Assembly: GCF_024347595.1 (NCBI RefSeq)
Contig: NZ_AP025506.1
Span: forward strand, 62,001 to 126,000
Origin: Vibrio pomeroyi
GTDB lineage: Bacteria; Pseudomonadota; Gammaproteobacteria; Enterobacterales; Vibrionaceae
DNA: 64,000 nt
Reading direction: 5' to 3'
Shown here piece after piece: positions 36,075 to 45,855 of the stretch. The notes beneath the pieces were generated by a model. That model was given only the letters and a program-made list of their open reading frames with translations. It searched no databases and was not told the origin of the DNA. Numbering within the stretch: the stretch's first letter is position 1; every line of letters begins with the position of its first letter. A program made the translations under genes and the position numbers.

Positions 36075-37484
36075 TTAAACTGAGTAGTACAGTTCAAACT
36101 CAAGTGGGTGTGTAGCCATGTTCACGCGTTGTACGTCGTCAGATTTCAGAGCGATGTAAGAATCGATGAAGTCGTCAGAGAATACGCCGCCAGCTGTTAG
36201 GAACTCACGGTCTTCGCTAAGCGCTGCTAGAGCTTCTTGTAGAGATTCTGCAACTGTTGGGATTTCAGCTGCTTCTTCTGCAGGAAGGTCGTATAGATCT
36301 TTATCCATAGCTTCGCCTGGGTGAATTTTGTTCTTGATGCCGTCAAGGCCAGCCATAAGCATTGCTGAGTAGCATAGGTATGGGTTAGCTGCTGGGTCAC
36401 CAAAACGTAGCTCGATACGACGTGCTTTAGGGCTTGGTACTACTGGGATACGGATAGAAGCAGAACGGTTACGTGCTGAGTAAGCAAGCATTACAGGTGC
36501 TTCGAAACCAGGTACAAGACGCTTGTACGAGTTAGTTGATGGGTTAGCAAACGCGTTGATTGCACGAGCGTGCTTGATTACACCACCGATGTAGTAAAGA
36601 GCCATTTCAGATAGGCCGCCGTACTTATCACCAGCAAACAGGTTAACGCCGTCTTTTGCTAGAGATTGGTGAACGTGCATACCAGAACCGTTATCACCAA
36701 CTAGTGGCTTAGGCATGAATGTCGCTGTTTTACCAAATGCGTGAGCAACGTTGTGTACAACGTACTTGTAGATTTGAGTTTCATCAGCTTTCGCTGTTAG
36801 CGTGTTGAAGCGAGTAGCGATTTCGTTTTGACCCGCAGTTGCTACTTCGTGGTGGTGAGCTTCAACTACTAGGCCCATCTCTTCCATTACTAGACACATT
36901 GCTGAACGGATGTCTTGAGATGAATCTACAGGAGCTACTGGGAAGTAACCGCCTTTAACGCCAGGACGGTGACCTTTGTTACCGCCTTCGAAGTCAGTAC
37001 CTGTGTTCCAAGCTGCTTCTACGTCGTCGATCTTGAAGAAAGAACCAGACATGTCGTTTGAGAACTTAACGTCATCAAATAGGAAGAACTCTGGCTCTGG
37101 ACCAACTAGAACTGTGTCTGCGATACCTGTAGAACGTAGGTACTCTTCAGAACGTTTAGCGATAGAGCGTGGGTCACGGTCGTAGCCTTGCATTGTTGCA
37201 GGCTCAAGAATGTCACAACGGATGTTTAGTGTTGCGTCTTCTGTGAATGGGTCCAGTACAGCAGATGCTGCGTCTGGCATCATTACCATGTCAGATTCGT
37301 TAATGCCTTTCCAACCAGCTACTGAAGAGCCGTCAAACATTTTGCCTTCTTCGAAGAAGTCTGCATCAACTTGGTGAGAAGGAATAGAGATATGCTGCTC
37401 TTTACCTTTTGTATCAGTAAAACGTAAGTCGATAAATTTAACTTCGTTCTCTTGGATCAGGGATAGTACATTTTCTACTGACAT
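36075..37484 (-). CDS. glnA: Glutamine synthetase type I
   Basis: ATP-dependent glutamine synthetase (469 aa), the central ammonium-assimilation enzyme, a dodecamer. Key features: [17 protein letters not shown] near the start, beta-grasp [24 protein letters not shown] (metal ligands), [13 protein letters not shown], the ATP site [26 protein letters not shown], and the adenylylation Tyr in [11 protein letters not shown] (about 398). A GGAGG lies about 10 nt before the ATG. Expression is likely sigma-54 and NtrC dependent (see the boxes upstream). Confidence 0.98.
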   Translation of the reverse strand: MSVENVLSLIQENEVKFIDLRFTDTKGKEQHISIPSHQVDADFFEEGKMFDGSSVAGWKGINESDMVMMPDAASAVLDPFTEDATLNIRCDILEPATMQGYDRDPRSIAKRSEEYLRSTGIADTVLVGPEPEFFLFDDVKFSNDMSGSFFKIDDVEAAWNTGTDFEGGNKGHRPGVKGGYFPVAPVDSSQDIRSAMCLVMEEMGLVVEAHHHEVATAGQNEIATRFNTLTAKADETQIYKYVVHNVAHAFGKTATFMPKPLVGDNGSGMHVHQSLAKDGVNLFAGDKYGGLSEMALYYIGGVIKHARAINAFANPSTNSYKRLVPGFEAPVMLAYSARNRSASIRIPVVPSPKARRIELRFGDPAANPYLCYSAMLMAGLDGIKNKIHPGEAMDKDLYDLPAEEAAEIPTVAESLQEALAALSEDREFLTAGGVFSDDFIDSYIALKSDDVQRVNMATHPLEFELYYSV

Positions 37485-37587
37485 CTTGGATAACCTCCAG
37501 TGTTATTAATTCGGTATTAGCTCGATTCGGTTGAAACTAGCATTGATTAATGTCTATAAGTGCATTAATCGATGCTGATTTATCTAT

Positions 37588-37603
37588 AGCCAAAAACGTG
37601 CCA
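37588..37603 (-). promoter_or_regulatory. Sigma-54 promoter of glnA
   Basis: On the minus strand TGGCACGTTTTTGGCT matches TGGCACG-N4-TTGCW with one mismatch and the exact GG-GC spacing. Expected start is near 37577, about 90 bp before the glnA ATG. Confidence 0.88.
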
Positions 37604-37665
37604 AAAAAATTATTCCATTAATTTCAATAATTTAACTGTTTTTAAGTTTTGCTTAATCTACTTTT

Positions 37666-37732
37666 TGCACCAAAATGATCTCTAGTTGCACTTTATTGGT
37701 GCAAGCATGTGTCTGTGCACCAATATGAGACA
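37666..37732 (-). promoter_or_regulatory. NtrC enhancer boxes upstream of glnA
   Basis: One full palindrome, TGCACTTTATTGGTGCA (37687-37703), lies between two half-sites that begin TGCACCA (37666-37682 and 37716-37732). They are about 65-145 bp upstream of the sigma-54 promoter, the usual range for NtrC enhancers. Confidence 0.82.
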
Positions 37733-38047
37733 ATAAGCGAACACCATTCAGCAATGAATTGCCTAAGTTGTCAATCCACTTTTGTCATTTTGCCGGAGAT
37801 TTGGCTTGTGACTCGCGCGTGATGCTTTTTTAGAATCCTACGAATCGGGCTACTCAACACTGTACTGAATCAAAGTTAAGAGGATATGAATCGCTAACTA
37901 AGAAAAAAGCCTTGGTTCAGATCACATATTTCTGGGTTTTTGTCTAGAATCTGGTATATTATTGACCGTTTTTTAAATCAAGCTAGCGGTTATTATCCAA
38001 ACTTTTGAGATAAGTGACGGCTACTTTTATGAGTGAATCGAGAATCC

Positions 38048-39883
38048 ATGTCTACTCCACAGATTGATAAGTTAAGAAATATCGCGATCATCGCGCACGT
38101 TGACCACGGTAAAACGACTTTGGTTGATAAACTGCTACAACAGTCAGGCACTCTTGAGTCTCGTGGTGAAGCTGAAGAGCGTGTCATGGATTCGAATGAC
38201 ATCGAAAAAGAGCGTGGCATTACCATTCTTGCTAAGAACACAGCAATCAACTGGAATGATTACCGCATCAACATCGTAGATACTCCGGGACACGCGGACT
38301 TCGGTGGTGAAGTTGAGCGTATCATGTCTATGGTTGACTCTGTTCTGCTTATCGTTGACGCAGTTGACGGCCCAATGCCTCAAACTCGTTTCGTAACGCA
38401 AAAAGCATTCGCACACGGTCTTAAGCCAATCGTTGTAATCAACAAGATTGACCGCCCAGGCGCTCGTCCTGATTGGGTTATGGATCAAGTATTCGACCTT
38501 TTCGACAACCTAGGTGCTACTGATGAGCAACTAGACTTCACAGTTGTTTACGCTTCAGCTCTAAACGGTTGGGCAACAATGGAAGAAGGCGAAACTGGTA
38601 CAGACATGGAACCATTGTTCCAAGCTGTTGTTGATACAGTAGACGCGCCTGCAGTTGACCTTGACGGTCCTCTACAAATGCAAATTTCGCAACTTGATTA
38701 CAGCTCTTACGTAGGTGTTATCGGTGTTGCTCGTGTTACACGTGGTTCTGTTAAGCCAAACCAACAAGTAACTATCGTTGGTTCTGACGGTAAGAAGCGT
38801 AACGGTAAAGTAGGTACAGTTCTTGGTTACCTAGGTCTTGACCGTCACGAAGTTGAGCAAGCTAACGCTGGCGACATCATTGCAATCACTGGTCTTGGTG
38901 AGCTGAAGATTTCAGACACTATCTGTGACCAAAACAATGTTGAAGCAATGACTCCGCTTTCTGTTGACGAACCAACAGTAACAATGACGTTCCAAGTAAA
39001 CACTTCTCCGTTCGCGGGTAAAGAAGGTAAGTTCGTTACTTCACGTAACATCCTTGAGCGTCTAGAAAAAGAACTAGTACACAACGTTGCACTACGTGTT
39101 GAAGAAACTGATAACCCAGATCGCTTCCGTGTTTCAGGTCGTGGTGAACTTCACCTGTCTATCCTGATCGAAAACATGCGTCGTGAAGGCTTCGAGCTAG
39201 CTGTATCTCGTCCAGAAGTTATCATTAAGAAAGACGAAGATGGCAACCTAACTGAACCGTTCGAAACTGTGACTATCGACGTGCTTGAAGAGCACCAAGG
39301 TGGCATCATGGAAAACATCGGTCTACGTAAAGGTGAGCTAACTGATATGTCTCCAGATGGCAAAGGCCGTGTTCGCATGGACTTCATGATGCCTTCTCGT
39401 GGTCTTATCGGTTTCCAAACTGAGTTCCTAACTCTAACGTCTGGTTCTGGTCTTCTTTACCACTCATTTGATCACTACGGTCCTCACAAAGGCGGCGTAA
39501 TCGGTCAACGTAACAACGGTGTTCTAATCTCGAACGCAACTGGTAAAGCTCTGACTTACGCACTATTCAACCTACAAGAACGTGGTCGTCTATTTGCTGA
39601 GCACGCGGATGAAGTATACGAAGGTCAAATCATCGGTATTCACAACCGTTCAAACGACCTGACAGTAAACTGTCTGAAAGGTAAGCAGCTAACGAACGTT
39701 CGTGCATCTGGTACTGATGAAGCACAGGTTCTTTCGCCACCTATCCGTCACACTCTAGAGCAAGCTCTTGAGTTCATCGACGAAGACGAACTAGTAGAAG
39801 TAACGCCAGAAAGCATTCGTATCCGTAAGAAGCTTCTTACTGAAAACGAACGTAAGCGCGCAGCACGTCCAGCTAAGGCTTAA
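38048..39883 (+). CDS. typA: TypA/BipA, ribosome-associated GTPase
   Basis: Translation-factor-like GTPase (611 aa) involved in ribosome assembly and stress or cold adaptation. G motifs: [13 protein letters not shown] (G1), ERGITI (G2), [13 protein letters not shown] (G3), NKIDRPGA (G4). Domains II, III, V and the BipA-specific C-terminal domain are complete ([38 protein letters not shown]). The frame opens with GTG 38033, but ATG 38048 gives the family N-terminus [20 protein letters not shown]. Codon use is skewed toward highly expressed genes. It is divergent from glnA. Confidence 0.97.
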   Translation: MSTPQIDKLRNIAIIAHVDHGKTTLVDKLLQQSGTLESRGEAEERVMDSNDIEKERGITILAKNTAINWNDYRINIVDTPGHADFGGEVERIMSMVDSVLLIVDAVDGPMPQTRFVTQKAFAHGLKPIVVINKIDRPGARPDWVMDQVFDLFDNLGATDEQLDFTVVYASALNGWATMEEGETGTDMEPLFQAVVDTVDAPAVDLDGPLQMQISQLDYSSYVGVIGVARVTRGSVKPNQQVTIVGSDGKKRNGKVGTVLGYLGLDRHEVEQANAGDIIAITGLGELKISDTICDQNNVEAMTPLSVDEPTVTMTFQVNTSPFAGKEGKFVTSRNILERLEKELVHNVALRVEETDNPDRFRVSGRGELHLSILIENMRREGFELAVSRPEVIIKKDEDGNLTEPFETVTIDVLEEHQGGIMENIGLRKGELTDMSPDGKGRVRMDFMMPSRGLIGFQTEFLTLTSGSGLLYHSFDHYGPHKGGVIGQRNNGVLISNATGKALTYALFNLQERGRLFAEHADEVYEGQIIGIHNRSNDLTVNCLKGKQLTNVRASGTDEAQVLSPPIRHTLEQALEFIDEDELVEVTPESIRIRKKLLTENERKRAARPAKA

Positions 39884-39919
39884 TTGCCAGCTGACTAGCT
39901 TCTAGCTAAGTAAATAAGA

Positions 39920-39952
39920 AAGCCCTGAGTAGCCAAGCTGCTCAGGGCTTTT
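39920..39952 (+). terminator. Intrinsic terminator after typA
   Basis: AAGCCCTGAGTAG-CCAAG-CTGCTCAGGGCTT followed by TTG and TTTT. Clear stem of about 12 pairs. Confidence 0.9.
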
Positions 39953-40095
39953 GTTTTATATGGTATTAGGATAGATACGGGTAAACGAGATGCGATATTC
40001 GAAGAGCGTTTTTAGACCGGAAGTAACTAGGTACTAAGAAGATGAGTATCTTCTATACTCGTTGTCTTTTATCCATTTCTACTAACCGAATCGTC

Positions 40096-40127
40096 ATTCC
40101 AGAATTGAGGAACGAAATATCTGGAAT
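40096..40127. repeat. Short inverted repeat ATTCCAGA/TCTGGAAT
   Basis: Eight-base arms (40096-40103, 40120-40127) around a 16-base centre, directly at the stop of the downstream AAA gene. It has the look of the small ATTCC-type palindromic repeats scattered in Vibrio intergenic regions, but I noticed no second copy here. Confidence 0.4.
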
Positions 40128-40658
40128 CTAGCTTTTGACCCCTAGGTGACTTTCAACGAATTGCACTCGCTCTGCTACCGACATAAACGGCACTTCAACC
40201 ACCTCATAACCTAGCTTTTGATAGACTCTGATTAGCGCGTGGTGAATCTCTAATGCTTCTTCAAAGGGGTAAGGGCGCACTTCATCTTGCACATAGATAG
40301 AAGCTTCTGGGCGGCAGAACAAGACTTGTGAGTGATAACCTTGGCTTGCTTCTCGGTAAGTCGTATCTATATCTAGTTTAGCCTGAGCCAAATAGCCACA
40401 AATGTCCGGAATAGCGCGATCGAGAAACGCGATAGGGTGCTGCCTCGCTTGCTCTTTCTGCTCGCTCATTACACCTAAACATAGCTCAGCAAAGCCGGGA
40501 AGGTCTACCCAAGGTAAGATACCGTCTTCAAGTTGACTTTGTTGCTCTATTAATTGGCGAGAGGACTCTGCGAAGGTTGGGTAGCCCGCATCTCCCAAGG
40601 CACTAATTAGTGTAGTCTTTCCGGCGCCAGGGCCGCCAGTAATAATGATTGGGTTCAT
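40128..40658 (-). CDS. AAA_28-type P-loop ATPase/kinase
   Basis: Soluble P-loop protein of 176 aa. Walker A is at the N-terminus (IIITGGPGAGKTTLISAL, residues 4-21) and a likely Walker B/DR motif is AFLDRAIPDICGYL (about 75). The rest fits the AAA_28 family of small nucleoside-kinase-like ATPases, whose roles are mostly unknown. It lies 29 bp after the DUF2959 lipoprotein gene on the same strand, so they probably form an operon. Confidence 0.8.
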   Translation of the reverse strand: MNPIIITGGPGAGKTTLISALGDAGYPTFAESSRQLIEQQSQLEDGILPWVDLPGFAELCLGVMSEQKEQARQHPIAFLDRAIPDICGYLAQAKLDIDTTYREASQGYHSQVLFCRPEASIYVQDEVRPYPFEEALEIHHALIRVYQKLGYEVVEVPFMSVAERVQFVESHLGVKS

Positions 40659-40687
40659 ACGGGCTGTCTAATGAGTTTCTACTGATG

Positions 40688-41329
40688 TTATTTCTGGTTC
40701 AGTTGAGCTAGGAATTTATCCGATTCTTCGATAGCAGCATTCATCTGCTTAATCGCGTAGGCGATGTCTTTTTCTAAGCTCATGAACTCGCCTTGCAGTG
40801 AACCAACCGCGCTCGCATTGAGGTTATGCTTTAAGTAAAGCGTGTTGTCTCGAAGGGTATTGAGTACCGGATCCATTTTCTTCTCAGCACGCTTCATAGC
40901 TGACAACATGGTCTTGTAAGAGGATTGAGTCTCGCGCAGCTTTTGCTCGCTTGAGCGACGCAGTGAGTCACTGGTGTAGAGGTCTAACTCTCCCTGCCAC
41001 TCTTCAAATAGTGCATCCGACACATCTTCAATTGCAGCAATACGATCACTGACATTTTGAGCGGCTTTTTCGCTGTCTTGGTATTTGTCGTTGATTTGGT
41101 TGTACATGTCTTCTAGGTCGCCACCACTGAAGTTAGTTAGGCTACTAAGTGCTTCAAGTGCGCTGGTAAACTCTTCCTGAGCATCCTGCTGTGACTCTTT
41201 CGCGTCTTCTACTCTGTCGACCATAATGTCACGTTTGTGGTAACCCACTTGCTCCATTGCGGAGTAATAAGCTGATTGGCATCCAGTAAGAGTAAAAATA
41301 GAGAGGACTATAACTATTAAATAAGGCAT
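40688..41329 (-). CDS. DUF2959 lipoprotein
   Basis: Predicted lipoprotein (213 aa). The lipobox LTGC is at residues 14-17 after a short hydrophobic signal (YLIVIVLSIFTL), with Gln at +2, consistent with outer-membrane sorting. The mature part begins SAYYSAMEQVGYHKRDIMVDRVEDA, the DUF2959 signature, and is almost entirely helical with coiled-coil heptads. The function of the family is unknown. It is divergent from yihY and precedes the AAA ATPase. Confidence 0.85.
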   Translation of the reverse strand: MPYLIVIVLSIFTLTGCQSAYYSAMEQVGYHKRDIMVDRVEDAKESQQDAQEEFTSALEALSSLTNFSGGDLEDMYNQINDKYQDSEKAAQNVSDRIAAIEDVSDALFEEWQGELDLYTSDSLRRSSEQKLRETQSSYKTMLSAMKRAEKKMDPVLNTLRDNTLYLKHNLNASAVGSLQGEFMSLEKDIAYAIKQMNAAIEESDKFLAQLNQK

Positions 41330-41371
41330 CCTAGTTTCCTATAGTTAAGTGACGGAATATTAATTAGGACT

Positions 41372-42313
41372 ATGAACGAGTTACAAGGGAGTTACAAGTT
41401 GAAGATAAAAAAGGTCGGCACACTCAGCATTCATTTTTCTCGCTATCTTTTGGCGCGAATGACGCACGATAGAGTCAACGTGAATGCGGGTTACTTGGCG
41501 TATATTACTTTGCTCTCAATCGTACCGATGTTGACGGTTCTGCTCTCTATCTTATCGTCATTCTCTATCTTTGCTGATGTCGGTATCGTGATTCAAAACT
41601 TCGTCATTACCAACTTTGTTCCAGCGTCAGGGGATGCGGTGCACGGTGCCTTGCTCGAGTTTGTGGCTAACACGGGTAAGATGACGGCGGTCGGTAGTGT
41701 GTTCTTATTTATCGCGGCACTGATGCTGATCTCGAATATCGATAAGAACCTCAACTACATCTGGCGTGTTAATGAGAAGCGACGTGCGGTGTTGTCCTTC
41801 TCTATGTACTGGATGGTGCTAACACTTGGGCCGATCTTGGTTGGGGCGAGCATCGCTGCCACATCGTATGTGACATCGCTCAGTCTGCTACAAAATGAAG
41901 TGGTCTCTGGCGCCTTTAATACCGTGATTCGCAAACTGCCTTTGATTCTCTCTTTCTTTGCGTTCTTCGGTTTGTACCTGTTGGTTCCCAACAAAAAGAT
42001 ACATTTTTCTCACGCAGCGGCAGGCTCTCTGGTTGCGGCTCTGTTGTTCGAACTCAGTAAGAAAGGCTTTGCGGCCTACATTACTCAATTCCCTTCTTAT
42101 CAGCTGATCTATGGCGCTTTGGCGGCGATTCCGATTCTTTTTGTCTGGGTGTATTTGTGTTGGCTGATCGTACTGGTTGGTGCTGAGGTGACGGCGGCGC
42201 TCGGTGAGCACGAACAGTGGAGTGACACGCAAGAAATGGTACACTCTTCGGATAACGACAAAATCACAGAGCAAGGAAACAACAGTGATAGCACTGATCC
42301 AGAGAGTAAGTGA
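41372..42313 (+). CDS. yihY: YihY/BrkB-family inner-membrane protein
   Basis: Polytopic membrane protein (313 aa, about six helices) of the YihY/BrkB family. Family landmarks are [71 protein letters not shown] and [22 protein letters not shown]. The family was once called ribonuclease BN by mistake, and its role is unclear. The acidic, Asn/Ser-rich tail (about 285-313) overlaps the dtd start by 29 bp. SD AGGA lies 3 bases before the ATG. Confidence 0.9.
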   Translation: MNELQGSYKLKIKKVGTLSIHFSRYLLARMTHDRVNVNAGYLAYITLLSIVPMLTVLLSILSSFSIFADVGIVIQNFVITNFVPASGDAVHGALLEFVANTGKMTAVGSVFLFIAALMLISNIDKNLNYIWRVNEKRRAVLSFSMYWMVLTLGPILVGASIAATSYVTSLSLLQNEVVSGAFNTVIRKLPLILSFFAFFGLYLLVPNKKIHFSHAAAGSLVAALLFELSKKGFAAYITQFPSYQLIYGALAAIPILFVWVYLCWLIVLVGAEVTAALGEHEQWSDTQEMVHSSDNDKITEQGNNSDSTDPESK

Positions 42314-42719
42314 AGCTGCCGTCCGTGTTGATGGCGAAGTAGTTGGTGAGATTGAACAAGGCTTATTAGTTCTGTTAGGCGTAGAAAAAGGTGACGACGA
42401 AGCCAAAGCCAAACGTTTGATGGAACGAGTGACTACTTATCGTGTCTTTGGAGATGAAGACGATAAAATGAACCTCAACGTGAAGCAGGTAGAAGGCAAG
42501 GTATTAGTGGTATCTCAATTCACTCTGCCAGCTGATACCAAGAAAGGCACACGAGCAGGCTTTTCTCGCGGTGCTCACCCAGAAGATGCTGAACGTCTTT
42601 ACAACTATTTCTCTGACCAATGTGAATCAGTGTTGCCAACGGAACGTGGCCGATTCGCAGCCGACATGAAAGTGTCATTGGTCAATGATGGCCCAGTAAC
42701 ATTCTGGCTGCAGGTTTAG
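42285..42719 (+). CDS. dtd: D-aminoacyl-tRNA deacylase
   Basis: Proofreading enzyme that hydrolyses D-aminoacyl-tRNA (144 aa; E. coli 145). The two catalytic-site motifs of DTD are SQFTLPA and the [10 protein letters not shown]-terminal motif. The frame is open through the yihY tail, but GTG 42285 has AAGGA 7 nt upstream and the family N-terminus [17 protein letters not shown]. It is translationally linked to yihY and followed 16 bp later by fabY. Confidence 0.95.
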   Translation: MIALIQRVSEAAVRVDGEVVGEIEQGLLVLLGVEKGDDEAKAKRLMERVTTYRVFGDEDDKMNLNVKQVEGKVLVVSQFTLPADTKKGTRAGFSRGAHPEDAERLYNYFSDQCESVLPTERGRFAADMKVSLVNDGPVTFWLQV

Positions 42720-42735
42720 GCTTAAAGGAATAAGC

Positions 42736-43671
42736 ATGTTTAAACTCATAACTCCAACCACCGAAAATCAACTGAACAAGTATTACCATTTTCGTTGGCA
42801 GATGTTGCGTGAGCCATGGCGAATGCCTGTAGGTTCCGAGCGTGATGAATATGATGGCATGAGTCACCATCGCATGATTGTCGATGGTCGAGGTCGTCCG
42901 ATGGCGATTGGCCGTCTGTATATCACTCCTGATCTAGAAGGTCAGATCCGCTATATGGCGGTGAAGAACTCTCGCCGTAGCAAGGGCATGGGCTCACTGA
43001 TTTTAGTCGCACTAGAGTCGCTGGCTCGCCAAGAAGGTGCCAAGCGTTTGGTGTGTAATGCACGCGAAGATGCGATCTCATTCTACGAGAAAAATGATTT
43101 TGAACGTCGTGGTGAGATTAACGACCAACGCGGCCCTGTGCGTCACCAACAGATGGTTAAGCATCTTGACCCAATGGCAGACGTACTGCGCAAGCCTGAA
43201 TGGTGTAATGAACTGCAGCAGCGCTGGGAGCATCAGATCCCTATCAGCGACAAGATGGGCATCAAGATTAATCAATACACAGGTTACCAATTTGAGTGTA
43301 GTGCTCAACTGAATCCAAACCTGAACCCACACAACACCATGTTTGCTGGATCAGCCTTTACGCTGGCAACCTTAACGGGTTGGGGGATGACATGGTTACT
43401 GATGAAAGAGCGTGGCCTAACCGGCGACATCGTTCTCGCAGACAGTAATATTCGTTACCGTCATCCGGTTGAGCAAAACCCTGTCGCTTCTACTTCTTTA
43501 GACGGTATCAGTGGTGATTTGGACCGCCTCGCATCAGGCAGAAAGGCTCGTATTATTATTCACGTGACCATTCATAGTGGCGATGTGGAAGCGGTAGAGT
43601 TTACCGGAACCTATATGCTGATCCCTGACTACAAGAAGATACTATCGACTGATAGCAAGGTGAGTGAATAG
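42736..43671 (+). CDS. fabY: FabY/YiiD, GNAT plus hot-dog thioesterase fusion
   Basis: Two-domain protein (311 aa). The N-terminal GNAT acetyltransferase domain (about 1-145) has the acetyl-CoA loop RYMAVKNSRRSKGMGSLILVALE and CNAREDAISFYEKNDFERRGE. The C-terminal hot-dog domain (about 160-305) includes NPNLNPHNTMFAGSAFTLATLTGWGM and DSNIRYRHPV, the YiiD_C domain. In E. coli YiiD was renamed FabY because it contributes to initiation of fatty-acid synthesis. yihY-dtd-fabY order is also that of E. coli. Confidence 0.9.
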   Translation: MFKLITPTTENQLNKYYHFRWQMLREPWRMPVGSERDEYDGMSHHRMIVDGRGRPMAIGRLYITPDLEGQIRYMAVKNSRRSKGMGSLILVALESLARQEGAKRLVCNAREDAISFYEKNDFERRGEINDQRGPVRHQQMVKHLDPMADVLRKPEWCNELQQRWEHQIPISDKMGIKINQYTGYQFECSAQLNPNLNPHNTMFAGSAFTLATLTGWGMTWLLMKERGLTGDIVLADSNIRYRHPVEQNPVASTSLDGISGDLDRLASGRKARIIIHVTIHSGDVEAVEFTGTYMLIPDYKKILSTDSKVSE

Positions 43672-43725
43672 CGTTACTATTCCTTGATGAACGCTTGCTT
43701 GATTGTAGATTGAGTTATTGATTGA

Positions 43726-43756
43726 AAGCGCTACTCCTGTGGAGTGGCGCTTTTTT
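43726..43756 (+). terminator. Bidirectional terminator overlapping the asmA-like stop
   Basis: AAGCGCTACTCC-TGT-GGAGTGGCGCTTTTTT. It ends the fabY transcript; the right arm forms the last codons of the convergent AsmA gene. Confidence 0.85.
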
Positions 43757-45701
43757 GTTGGCAGTCATTAATCCCTGAATATTCAGCTTGGTCGAGCTTT
43801 CCTGAGATTTGATGGCATGGGTCGGACAGGGTAATAGAAAGCGTGTGTAGCTCGGTTTTTAGTAAGTCGAGCTCTCCCGTTACCTCACCATTTAACGTTT
43901 GAACCCTTTGCGAACCTTCCTCGACTGCGGATGCACCAATAATGTGCATTGGTTCGAGTGTGAAACGGCCACGGTCAAAATTGGCATTGAGCTCTGGGAT
44001 CTCGAATACGTTATCGGTTGAAGTTTCAGAAAGCGTGTCGTTAAAGGTCATCACGCCTTGGCGAACGCTACCAGTGAGTTGACCTGTGGTTGAATAGCCA
44101 AGCATCAGTGAGTCACCATACAAACCCGCGGCTTGAAGTTCGAATTCGCCATAACCGGTTGCATCAAGCGGTAATTCCAGTTGTTGTAACATTGGCGAGA
44201 TAGGCAAGCCATCGGCAGATATATCTATACTCCACGGCTTGCTGATTTGGTTAAAGTCGAGTGTTGCATTGGCTTCAACATAACCATTCTTTAATGGCAT
44301 AAACAGGCGTGTCAGCGTCCATTTCCCTTGTTCGCTATTCATTTCAACCACAGGTTGAGCGCTGAGGATATTTTGGTAGCTGGCATCGTTGGCGCTGGCC
44401 ATCAATTTGCCTTGCCATAAACCTAGCTTTCTATCTTGCAGAAGCTGAACGTGATGTCCTTCGACATGCAGCCCTGATACTTGCCAGTAAGGTTTATTTG
44501 CAAGCTGGATGAGTTGGGTGCGTTCTACATTTAGTCGGTCTATAGAGGCTTGTTGAAGCTCTGTAAGCCAAGGTATTAAGCGTGCGGCGGGTAGGTGATT
44601 GTCTTGGCTTTCGGTAATCCACTTGATGCCTTGAATATCAAGCTGTGCCAAATCAATAGCAGTAGGGGTAACTTTGCCATTAAGCTGAATACTGCCTTGC
44701 AGGAATTGTGTATAGAAGTCTTCAACCAAAATTTGGTTGGGGTTTAGATTCAGCTTGAGGCTTGGGTCGATGAATTGATCATTGTCTAAGGTGACGCCTT
44801 CAGCTTGCAGAGAGAAAATGGCTTTCTGTTGCTTCCACAGTTCAAAAGGCAGTTGGATGTTTTCTAGTGAGGCATCAAAGGCTGCAAGGTGACCATCCTT
44901 CCACTCTACGTCGCTACGCAGCATATCTAAGCTGTTGATGTGGTTAATCTGAATACCTGCCACATCCCATTCTTTGTTTAATAGGCTTTGAGTTTGCTCT
45001 TCATTTAATCGTAAACTGTCAATCGTCACATTCACCAATGACCAGTCATGTTGATATTGTTCAGCTTGCCCAGAAATCTTGGCACCACGCCAATCAAATG
45101 AAGCGCCATAAAGGGTGCTGTCACTCGGTTTGAGGTCTAGGTCAATCAATAGGTTATCGAAGGCTTCGCCTTGCCAATATAACTGTGAGGCTGAAAGTTG
45201 GGTTTTGCCATAAGGTAGCAGTGAGCTTTGGTTATCCCACACGGGTTCGGCGATCTGAAGGTCGATGCCTCGTGCATTAAAGTCTGGAGTCGAGAAATCT
45301 AGGCTATTGATCGCTAGCTGACGGAGCTTGAGGTTTGGTTGAGTAAATAACTGTTTGAGTGTGTCTAGATCGTCGGCTTCTAACTGCAGTCCGCTGATCA
45401 AGACAGAGTCCAAAACCAGCTTAGTTTCAAGAAGAGAGTCTGGGCTGAACCAGATGTCGACCTTGTCGATATATAAAGGTGGTTGTTTTTCAGATTGGCT
45501 TTGGATGATGCCCATCAAGGTGATGTGATAAGGCGTCTGATACTCAACATCTTCAATGAGCACAGGTTGTTCAATCGTATGCTTGATAAAAAAGTTAGCA
45601 ACATCGGCGCGGTATTGAGTTTGTAGGCTTAATAGCAACGCTGCGATAACCGCAACGGCGATAGCCAACACAATGCCAAACACCATGAATACCTTTTTCA
45701 T
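43731..45701 (-). CDS. AsmA-family protein
   Basis: Large envelope protein (656 aa) with an N-terminal membrane anchor (MVFGIVLAIAVAVIAALLLSL, about 6-26) and a long periplasmic beta-rich region. AsmA/TamB-type proteins are thought to bridge inner and outer membranes for phospholipid transfer. Repeated short beta strands (FDNLLIDLDLKPS, GSIQLNGKVTP, YVEANATLDF, GYGEFELQAAG) and a C-terminal region with SLMLGYSTTGQLTGSVRQG agree with that. No symbol, because YicH, AsmA and YhjG relatives cannot be told apart by eye. Single gene. Confidence 0.82.
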   Translation of the reverse strand: MKKVFMVFGIVLAIAVAVIAALLLSLQTQYRADVANFFIKHTIEQPVLIEDVEYQTPYHITLMGIIQSQSEKQPPLYIDKVDIWFSPDSLLETKLVLDSVLISGLQLEADDLDTLKQLFTQPNLKLRQLAINSLDFSTPDFNARGIDLQIAEPVWDNQSSLLPYGKTQLSASQLYWQGEAFDNLLIDLDLKPSDSTLYGASFDWRGAKISGQAEQYQHDWSLVNVTIDSLRLNEEQTQSLLNKEWDVAGIQINHINSLDMLRSDVEWKDGHLAAFDASLENIQLPFELWKQQKAIFSLQAEGVTLDNDQFIDPSLKLNLNPNQILVEDFYTQFLQGSIQLNGKVTPTAIDLAQLDIQGIKWITESQDNHLPAARLIPWLTELQQASIDRLNVERTQLIQLANKPYWQVSGLHVEGHHVQLLQDRKLGLWQGKLMASANDASYQNILSAQPVVEMNSEQGKWTLTRLFMPLKNGYVEANATLDFNQISKPWSIDISADGLPISPMLQQLELPLDATGYGEFELQAAGLYGDSLMLGYSTTGQLTGSVRQGVMTFNDTLSETSTDNVFEIPELNANFDRGRFTLEPMHIIGASAVEEGSQRVQTLNGEVTGELDLLKTELHTLSITLSDPCHQISGKLDQAEYSGINDCQQKSATPQE

Positions 45702-45765
45702 TCCCTGAAAGCCTTAAATCTCAATAGTCTTAAAACAGAGTGGAACAAAAAGGGTCAAGCATCAA

Positions 45766-45793
45766 CAAAAAAGCCCCTCAAAAGAGGGGCTTG
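45766..45793 (-). terminator. Intrinsic terminator of pckA
   Basis: On the minus strand GCCCCTC-TTTT-GAGGGGC is followed by TTTTTT. Confidence 0.88.
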
Positions 45794-45855
45794 CTACAAA
45801 AATATCATTTTAAATTGGGCGTTCGCTTTTGGCTAAGCCCGAGCAGATGGTTGGA

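Larger units (their letters stand above)
37485..38047. other. Divergent control region between glnA and typA
   Basis: A 563-bp gene-free stretch. It holds the glnA sigma-54 promoter and NtrC boxes (37588-37732). Near typA there is an extended -10, TGGTATATT (37952-37960), with no good -35. The typA leader from there to the ATG is about 85 bases. I see no small ORF with a ribosome site. Confidence 0.6.

Noticed and set aside
38144..38488. 114-codon frame antisense to typA
   Set aside because: typA is a complete conserved GTPase; the antisense frame follows from its codon bias.
41888..42412. 174-codon frame antisense to yihY and dtd
   Set aside because: Crosses two well-recognised genes and has no family resemblance.
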